34,928 nt of DNA, taken from assembly GCA_025716815.1 (NCBI GenBank), contig JAIXMN010000073.1, positions 1 through 34,928 of the forward strand, read 5' to 3'. Numbering within the stretch: position 1 is the first letter of the stretch; each line of letters opens with the position of its first letter. The notes beneath the pieces were generated by a model that was not told the DNA's origin, searched no databases, and saw only the letters and a program-made list of their open reading frames with translations. The translations under genes and the position numbers were made by a program. This DNA is from Dichotomocladium elegans (lineage: Eukaryota; Mucoromycota; Mucoromycetes; Mucorales; Lichtheimiaceae). Shown piece by piece: positions 28,267-34,928 of this stretch.

Positions 28267-30370
28267 TAACAGAGTGGGAGCATCGTCAATACCGGCCAGG
28301 AGTGTTCAGCGATGTTTATGACGGCGTACGATGGCGTTCTCTTCACAATCCAGACAATGGACTTCCTTTTGTCGAAACTCCTCGCTCGTTGATGCTTACA
28401 TTGAACGTCGACTGGTTTGCCCCTTTTGATAGTGGGTATTCATGCGGTGCAATCTACCTTATCGTCGACAACTTGCCTCGCGCAGAGCGATATAAAACTG
28501 AGAATGTGATCCTCGCTGGTGTCATGCCTGGGCCAAAAGAGCCGAGTACCTACGAAATGAATCATTATTTGCAGCCACTTGTCGATGACTTACTTGAACT
28601 CTACAATGGAATCCGAATTCCTACCTTTGAAATTCCAAGCGGAACAACCATACGCGCAGCATTGTTTAACATTGCGTGTGACATTCCAGCTAGTCGCAAA
28701 GTTGGGGGATTCACATCGCACAACAGTACCAGAGCATGCAACAAGTGCACTCGCGAGTTTGTCGTTTTCACGGGCACTTCGAATCTTGACTACTCTGGAC
28801 ATACTATTGGCGATTTAAGAACGAAGGCGGCTAATGCACGTAATGCGGAGGAGTGGTTAGCCCAAACAACGCCAGCAGGTCGCATTCGCGTTGAGCGTGC
28901 TACTGGCACGCGCTGGTCACAGATTCATCGGCTCCATTATTTCGATCCTGTTCGAGATTCCATTATTGACCCAATGCACAACCTCTTTCTCGGAACTGCT
29001 GAACGAATGGTGCGACTATGGCGAAATCATGGGCTACTCACTGACGCAGACGGTGTCGAAATGCAGAAGCTTGCAGATGGAGTTGTGTTGCCGCCTGGAA
29101 TTCTGTCCCTGAACCGCAAAATAGAGCGAAAATTCGGGTTTATGACCGCAGACGATTGGAAGGCATGGTGTCTGGTCTACTCTCCCTTTGTTTTAAAAGG
29201 TGTCCTTGCTGCTCGCTATTTCCAGCACTGGATGCTGTTTGTCTCCGCCTGCCGGCTGCTCGCCAAGACCGTTATCGCATACTCTGACATCGATGAAGCC
29301 CACAATTTCCTGGTCGACTTTATTCGAGGTTGCTGCCAGCTTTACGGTGCTGAAAGCGTAACACCAAATATGCATTTGCATTTGCATCTGGCCCACACCA
29401 TCCAAGATTTTGGCCCCATCTACGCCTTTTGGCTATTCAGTTTTGAGCGGTATAACGGATATATGAAGAATGTTGAAACCAACCAAAAGGACTCCTTTGA
29501 ACTGACGTTCATGAAGCGCTTCATTGAGAAGACCGGTGCCCTCGACTTTGTCCATAACGAAGTTAGTAGTCGGTTGATGGGACGTGGCTTGGAGCTCAGT
29601 ACCTTGCTGCGTATTGCTGGCCAGCGACGTCTAGTTTGTACCGAAACGAACACTCCAAACTTCGATCCACTTGAATTCATGGATTTTTCGTGCAATGTCG
29701 ACGCTAATATTTCGGGAAGCGAACCAATACCACCAGACACCTTTGCCTCCATGCGCGATGGCCGGAAGTCCCACTTGAGCGAAGCGCTACATGATTTGTT
29801 GGTGCAGCATTACCAAAACCATTACGAAGGCGTCGTCAGCATCAACACGCGACAGGCAGGCCGAATTTACTGTCAAAGCGAAGTTGAGAAGTTTCGGACG
29901 ATTGAAATCTTTGGACAGACATACAGATCAGCGACAGCCCGTTCCATTCGTGGATCTCACATACAGGCTCTATTTGTTCAGAACGACCGCGCTATCGCCT
30001 GGACCGGACAAGTACAGTTCTATTTCAGCCATGTTATTGTCATCAACCGCATTCCTGTTAAGCATTACTTTGCCTATGTTCGTTGGTACCGCACAGAGGC
30101 ATCAACACAGCGATTCATTGACCAAGGTTTAGAGGAATGGCGAAACAGTTTCATGGCTGATGACTGCCAGTGCTTCCTGCCTATCCACCGAATTTTCTCG
30201 CAAGCTGCTGTCGTCACCTATGGATCTCAAAGCAATCCCACCACCGCAAAGATCGTTGTAATCCCGTTAACGCGAAGAATTGCTGCATAGTGTCAATAAG
30301 AGATGTAGAGAGCAAGAGAGAAATGGCGGTAAAAGAAATAGAGCGCACGAAAAAAAATAATAAAAGAATT

Positions 30371-31421
30371 TTATTGAGCCCATTCGGGCAGCTCGCTCCT
30401 AATTTCGTTTGGCAATTCAGCACCATCATCGACGACCACCTCCCTCTTCAACATGTTCTTCCCCTTGATCTTCTTGCTGGCCTCTGCCAGCCTATCTAAC
30501 GTGTCAAAATATTGTGCCACCTACATCAAGGCGAATAACGGTTAGTACAGCGTTGAATCCTTATAAAAAGGTCTTACGTTCTCATTTCGGAATCCAGGCT
30601 TTAGGACGTAAGTGACGCCCGACTCTGTGTCGGAAATCTCCGGCGACATGCATTCTTTGCACAGGAGGCGCTCTCCATTGGAGAACTCTGCCTCCAAAGT
30701 AGCAGCATTTTGGGCGCGAGCAATCTTGCGAGCTCTAAGTTTCTATTGTGAATTCAATGTAAGTGATTCATCGTAATTTAAGATAGCGTAATATGAACTT
30801 ACGCTCCACACCCGCTTGCTGCGCTTTTTCTGGACTTTCAGGCGTCCCTCCTCGGCGATCCCTTCCTCCCCTCGCTGCCGACGCTTGTGCTCGCGCTTCT
30901 GGCCTTTGAAGTACTGGTGTATCTTGGCGCGCAAGACCTTCTCGTCCAGTACTTGGCCGTCCACGGAATTGCGGCAAAATGCAGCAATCGCCGTGGTCAC
31001 ACCATTGTTATGGCGCGACCGGAAGTCTTCACCATACTTGTAACCGTCGCCTGCAGCATACGCGTCATGGCAACGGCTAATGTTTCTCTGGATGTTTCCT
31101 CTAGAGGTTACTATGGAATGGAGAAGCTACGAATACACTCGTAAAGTTACATACCAGTGCCTTTTGCACCAAGTCTGCAGGGGGACCCGCAGGTGGAACA
31201 GCCACCAGAGATTGTTGCTGGTTTGCTGCAACGAGAGCTGCAAGACCGCCAAGCTGCTGCCGAAGCACCATTTTTTCAGCTTGGAAGCTGACACACTCAT
31301 CTTCAAGTCGATTTTCAAGTCGACGAATAGTGGCACGCAGGTTCGCTATTTCCAGATTGCGAGCATGTTGCTCGCGTTCTTCAGCTGTGGAGTCGTTGGA
31401 GGCACTGCTATGGAAGGACAT
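30371..31421 (-). CDS. Plavaka accessory protein, four exons, unknown function
   Basis: Exons 31421-31155, 31087-30803, 30742-30578 and 30520-30371, all joined in phase 0 by introns of 67, 60 and 57 nt (GTATGT, GTAAGT, GTAAGA donors; GTACTAAC branch site in the last). Product 288 residues: N-terminal coiled coil (AEEREQHARNLEIANLRATIRRLENRLEDE), a Cys/His-containing region (RNISRCHDAYAAGDGYKY, FCRNSVDG), a strongly basic helix (KGQKREHKRRQRGEE, KVQKKRSKRVW), a CKEC pair and an acidic C-terminus. Convergent with the transposase, 80 bp apart. I do not recognise the family; a DNA-binding helper comparable in role to TnpA of CACTA elements is inference. The ATG follows a possible acceptor (TTTCCATAG), so a 5' non-coding exon may exist. 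Confidence 0.7.
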
Positions 31422-32516
31422 CTATGGAAAGATAAGTATTTATCTTGTTTATGGATCTTTCTTTATTATTACTTTGAATACTCGCGTTGTAAATGGGAAC
31501 AAGGATGAAAACGGAGGCTGTACTCTTGACAGGGTATCAGGGATGACACGGCTCCCATTTTTAGTAAATGTTTCCTCAGGTATTAAATAGGAATCGGGCG
31601 CAATTCTGATGTTTCCTTTCTCTTTCGAATTCAATACCTCCCTCACGATCATGGTCTATTCTTCAGTACAAGTAAGCAAAGTATTTCATTTGTTGATATC
31701 GGGCTAGTGACGAAGGCCTTTTTGACATTCATCTTCTTTCTGGTAGTTTTGGATTTGACAGAATCGCTTTCATAGTTCTTTGAGGTATGTTTGCGAACAT
31801 TTTCGTATGCCTTCTCTTTATATTGATATCTCTTCTTTTCGAATAGAATTACCACCTTCACTTCTACGGTAAAAGGTTAGTTCTGCATTCGCTCATACTT
31901 CACTCAAATTAATCAAAGCTACAGAGGTTCGTAGGCTAATGAATAAAAACGACTTGCTCCATTTACTTGTTCAATCTCCATTACTGCCATTCAATATCCC
32001 CATTTCGTAATGATCAGAATCCCTCGGTGGTGGTAATAGTAGAGCGCGGCCTAAATAGCCTTTCCACATTATCTTCTTACTTCAATGCCATGCTCCATGT
32101 AAAATGTCGCTATTGCTTTTGCCAGTCAAAATAATAAAAATACAATATACTATCCCATAATCCTATGATCCAAAACGAAACTACGTCTACTCCTTTATTG
32201 AAAAAAAAACCTTCCATTCAGTTCCATTGTGATACCATCGTAAAAGAAAAAACGGATAGTTTTTTTGAACTATAATCCCATCATGGAAGGTTGGGAATAT
32301 GGCACAGATTTTATAAATAACCAAAACAACCATATATGGACAGAATAAAACTTGGGGGGTCATGTTCAATGGGAAAACCGGCCTGTCCGTTTATGGACTA
32401 GTTTTGAGGAATCCACCAGTGGATTCTTATGGAACTCATTTTCAGGCTGAAGAATAACACAGTGTTATTCTCTGATGTATTCTCAAGAATCCACCCAAGA
32501 ATAACCCACTTTTTGG
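31422..32516. other. Plavaka right subterminal region
   Basis: 1.1 kb AT-rich, no supportable gene. Near the end it holds palindromes GAATCCACCAGTGGATTC (32409-32426, one mismatch) and GAATAACACAGTGTTATTC (32452-32470, perfect arms), related to GAATAACCC and GGTGTTATTC at the other end. Confidence 0.55.
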
Positions 32517-32545
32517 GTGGGGTATTCCTCACTCTGGGCGCAGTG
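32517..32545 (-). repeat. Plavaka right TIR
   Basis: Inverse of 16373-16401 with one mismatch (CCCC for ACCC). Gypsy-C pol reads into it, adding a short unrelated tail. Confidence 0.85.
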
Positions 32546-33765
32546 ATTCATCATGCGTTGGAATGTAGGTGGTGCATTAGTCAAGCCAAATGGGAGGACT
32601 TTCCACTGCCAGGCGCCGTATCTTGTATTGAATGCTGTTTTCGGAACATCTTCAGGCCGAATACGTACTTGATGATATCCACTCTTGAGATCAATACTGG
32701 AGAAGTATCGAGCACCACCAAGTCGTTCAAGACATTCATCAATTCTTGGTAAGGGATGTGCATTGCGACGTGTTACAGCGTTAAGAGCGCGATAGTCAAT
32801 ACAGAGTCGCATGGAACCATCTTTCTTGCGCACAAATAGAACTGGAGCACCCCATGGAGAATTGCTTGGTTCGATCAATCCCAAAGTCTGCAGTTCAGCC
32901 AGTTGTCGTCGTAGCTCATCCAATTCAAGAGGGCTCATCTTGAAGGGATGTTGGTTGATGGGTTGAGCATCACTGGTATCGATTACATGCTCAATATCAT
33001 GGTCTGGAGGTAAGCCTGGTAACTCATTCTTGAAGACATCAGCATATTCCTGAACCAAGCTGTCAAATGTGCCATCATATTTGTCTGCCTTTCCTGCTGT
33101 ATAAAATAAATACATCTCGCTGATAGCCTTGGACCTTGACAATCGTTGGATCTCGCGATGACTGAGAAGATATGCCAGATCAGGGATCTGCCGCTTACGA
33201 CTTGGCGTTAAGATGTGAATATGGTTGTTTTGCTTGATTTGCCATGTGTCGTGTCGCCAATCTGGTACTGGTTGTACGTGCTTGAACCAATCTCTGCCAA
33301 GAATGATATCGAATTTGGTATCAAATACATATGCCTTCCATGGATGGATGTAGCCTTCAGCCATTGAAAGTTCAAAAGAAACGAGAGACTTGATCGCCAT
33401 AGTATGTCCACCGGCTGTTTCGACTTCTCGTCCTTGCACCAAGTGATGTGTCATATTCTTGCAAACACGTGGAGAAATGTAGGATGTACTAGCGCCAGTA
33501 TCAAGCAAGACAGTGACAGGTTTTCCATTGCAGACCATAGAATACAGAGGCAAATCCGATTCCTTTATTGTGTTCAATTCCTTCAAATGGGTTATGTCCA
33601 GCTCAAGATCAGATGTTGGCTTGTTATTTCCACAAATGGGCTCTTCGGCAAGATCAATGAGTTGTCCTTCAGGTACTTGTGCCACATTCGTTGTTGCATT
33701 GAGGGAGTTGTGCTGATTGGTTGCTATGCGCGACGATGACTCCCTTACATACGTCGCGCTCCGTC
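32546..33765 (-). pseudogene. pol: Gypsy-C Pol, protease and truncated reverse transcriptase
   Basis: Pol in the -1 frame to gag. Protease [14 protein letters not shown] and [11 protein letters not shown]; then [14 protein letters not shown] and reverse transcriptase up to the [13 protein letters not shown] and [16 protein letters not shown] blocks, where the Plavaka TIR cuts in. The catalytic YxDD block, RNase H and most of integrase are absent. Sequence is close to gypsy-B through the reverse transcriptase but clearly a different lineage in protease. No internal stop seen. Confidence 0.88.
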
Positions 33766-33772
33766 TTTTAAA
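33728..33772 (-). promoter_or_regulatory. Probable -1 frameshift signal joining Gag and Pol (gypsy-C)
   Basis: TTTAAAA (33772-33766) is in register as T TTA AAA with gag. After a six-base spacer, GCGCGACG (33759-33752) pairs perfectly with CGTCGCGC (33735-33728); the gag stop lies in the 16-base loop. Pol is open in the -1 frame. Same layout as gypsy-B. Confidence 0.8.
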
Positions 33773-34755
33773 GGTTTGTCCTTATTGGGAAGTCGTTGAA
33801 CAGGTCTATAGCGCCATTCACCAGGTAAATCGGAAGGGCAAGAACGTTGTAAATGACCGAGTCCTCCACAATTGTAGCAATGGGATGGTTCTTGATTCAT
33901 ACGATTATTGTCACGACGAGAGAATGTTCTTGGAGCACGCCAATCATTGCGCCGATATCTTGTTTGAACAGCATCGAGATCCATGTATTCAATATCGCGA
34001 GTTGGTTCAGATCTTGTCATCAATGTTGTCTTGTTGCCAGCATTCGGATGTAATGATCTTGCACCTTCATACGCAAATGCAATCTTCTCCGCTTCAGCAG
34101 TTGTTGTCGAAAATTGTGTATGCACGTAGACCTGAACATGTTCAGTCAATCCACGCACGAAACGGTCCAACACTTCATCATCCGTCATTGTTGGAATTTC
34201 GAGCCAAATGTTGCGGAAGTCGTTCACATATTCTTCAACAGAGCCAGTTTGTTTCAAAGCGGCCAATCGATCGCGTGCAGTTTGATAAGCCTTACGAGGC
34301 TTAAATTCGTCCAACACCAGCTTGCAGAATTCATTCCAAGTGCTTGCATGATGTCCAACGATTTCTTTTGTACGCCACCAAGTGTCAGCTTCTCCTCGGA
34401 AAAGATTGATTGCATATTGGACCCAGTCGACTTCATCCATTCCAGTAACTTCGGCATAACGTTGTACAGATCGTAGCCAGCTTTCAGCAGCATGTGTTGT
34501 TCTTGTTCCATGGTAAGTGTCGGGTTCTCGTAGCCTAGGTCTAAACATGGGTCCTTTCTGGTTCTCTTGGTTCTTAAGCAATTGCGTCAATGCCGCCAAG
34601 ATAGCAGTATTCATATCTTGTCCTTGTTCTTGCATAATAAATCGTTCTTGGTTCGTAAATGGTGGCTCGTCGTCTGATAAATCAATCGGTTCTAGTCCTG
34701 GGGTTCAGTATTCTTGAAATGCTCGGTTGTTCACAGATGGATCATTAAAAGGCAT
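33745..34755 (-). pseudogene. gag: Gypsy-C Gag with an early nonsense codon
   Basis: The ATG at 34755-34753 is the end of the primer site. Codon 17 is TGA (34707-34705), where gypsy-A has CGC in the matching FQxYRT context, so a C-to-T change is likely. After that the frame is open to 33745; an internal ATG at 34635 gives 296 residues. Core blocks: YHGTRTTHAAESWLRSVQRY, LFRGEADTWW, FKPRKAYQTARDRLAALKQ; one zinc knuckle CYNCGGLGHLQRSC; C-terminal basic tail over the slippery site. A Gag lacking the first 40 residues could still be made from the inner ATG. Confidence 0.85.
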
Positions 34756-34764
34756 CAGCTACCA
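34753..34764 (-). promoter_or_regulatory. Gypsy-C primer binding site
   Basis: TGGTAGCTGATG, identical to gypsy-A and gypsy-B, overlapping the gag ATG and two bases from the LTR end. Confidence 0.7.
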
Positions 34765-34766
34765 AT

Positions 34767-34928
34767 TGTCGTTATCGTATGGCTGATCAGATCAGTGGCC
34801 AGTGATAATACTTTTGATATTGCTGTGTAAAGTCATGATCCTTTATTCCTGACTACTCATGCTATATATATATATACTGCTATCAATTATTCTATGAATG
34901 ATGTGGAAGACACTAGTAAAAGAGCTTC
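34767..34928 (-). repeat. Gypsy-C 5' LTR, partial
   Basis: Starts at the inner CGACA end and runs off the window. A TATA run at 34863-34876 is the likely promoter. Confidence 0.6.

Larger units (their letters stand above)
16979..30290 (+). pseudogene. Plavaka (tnp2-type) transposase, interrupted by LTM-3
   Basis: Coding parts: 16979-17279, 17335-17442, 17498-17964, then 28269-30290 beyond the 10.3 kb insertion; two short GT-AG introns. The parts total 966 codons in one frame. N-terminus: zinc-binding ICVCSLCVH; middle: acidic, then YSACSKCHAIYP with further Cys and KQYAYYPLRQSL, a usual Plavaka block. Core after the insertion: LMLTLNVDWFAPF, LPRAERYKTENVILAGVMPGPKEP, ACDIPASRKVGGFTSHNS with a CNKC finger, and IIDPMHNLFLGTA, hallmarks of tnp2-type DDE transposases. 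LTM-3 entered at the TA of an ATA codon; without it and one TA copy the frame is intact. No other break seen, so the insertion is probably the only inactivating event. Confidence 0.85.
16373..32545 (+). mobile_element. Plavaka / CACTA-like DNA transposon carrying nested elements
   Basis: Bounded by inverted CACTGCGCCCAGAGTGAGG ends (29 bp, one mismatch). CACTA/G ends and a tnp2-type transposase place it in the CMC (EnSpm) superfamily, Plavaka branch. Total span 16.2 kb; without nested LTM-3 it is about 5.9 kb with two convergent genes, the transposase on plus and an accessory protein on minus. The outside bases (TGT left, ATT right) do not form a duplication. Confidence 0.8.

Overview
The window looks like transposon-dense sequence from a fungus. 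The basis is Ty3/gypsy, Plavaka (CACTA-like), Tc1/mariner-like and PIF/Harbinger coding regions, and very short GT-AG introns of 48-78 nt with CTAAC/CTGAC-like branch sites. An early-diverging (Mucoromycota-like) fungus is my guess, not something the sequence proves. I see no host housekeeping gene, rRNA or intact tRNA.

Layout. Gypsy-A (1-954, minus) is cut by the window start; its 5' LTR lies head-to-head with that of gypsy-B (957-11227, plus). Gypsy-B is an almost full-length but frameshifted element. Its pol is split by LTM-1 (2871-8315), a 5.4 kb Tc1/mariner-like element with 1.14 kb terminal inverted repeats (TIRs), a two-exon accessory gene and a transposase-like gene that lacks the first catalytic Asp. 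11228-12949 is AT-rich non-coding DNA with a short tandem repeat and a tRNA-derived repeat pair. 12950-16372 is the 3' end of another gypsy pol (gypsy-D, minus), split by LTM-2 (13180-16322), a deletion derivative of LTM-3.

16373-32545 is bounded by CACTG TIRs: a Plavaka element with a 965-codon transposase (three visible 5' exons plus a long 3' part) and a convergent four-exon accessory gene. Its transposase gene is split at a TA by LTM-3 (17965-28266). LTM-3 has 1.15 kb TIRs and two Tc1-like genes in tandem: T2, with an intact DD34E triad, and T1, where the first catalytic Asp is Gly. LTM-3 itself holds a PIF/Harbinger element (18543-21787, transposase plus MYB-like protein) inside its left TIR, and a 365 bp MITE (23269-23633). 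32546-34928 is the 5' part of gypsy-C (minus): LTR, primer site, gag, protease and a truncated reverse transcriptase.

How the parts work together. The gypsy elements share a primer site that overlaps the gag start, and B and C share a T TTA AAA slippery site plus stem-loop that would make Gag-Pol by -1 frameshifting. The most interesting signal is the LTM group: long-TIR Tc1-like elements pairing a catalytic transposase with a paralogue lacking a catalytic Asp, or carrying an accessory gene. The same catalytic loss is present in two separate T1 copies, so that lineage spread after the loss, presumably mobilised in trans. LTM names, T1 and T2 are labels made for this report.
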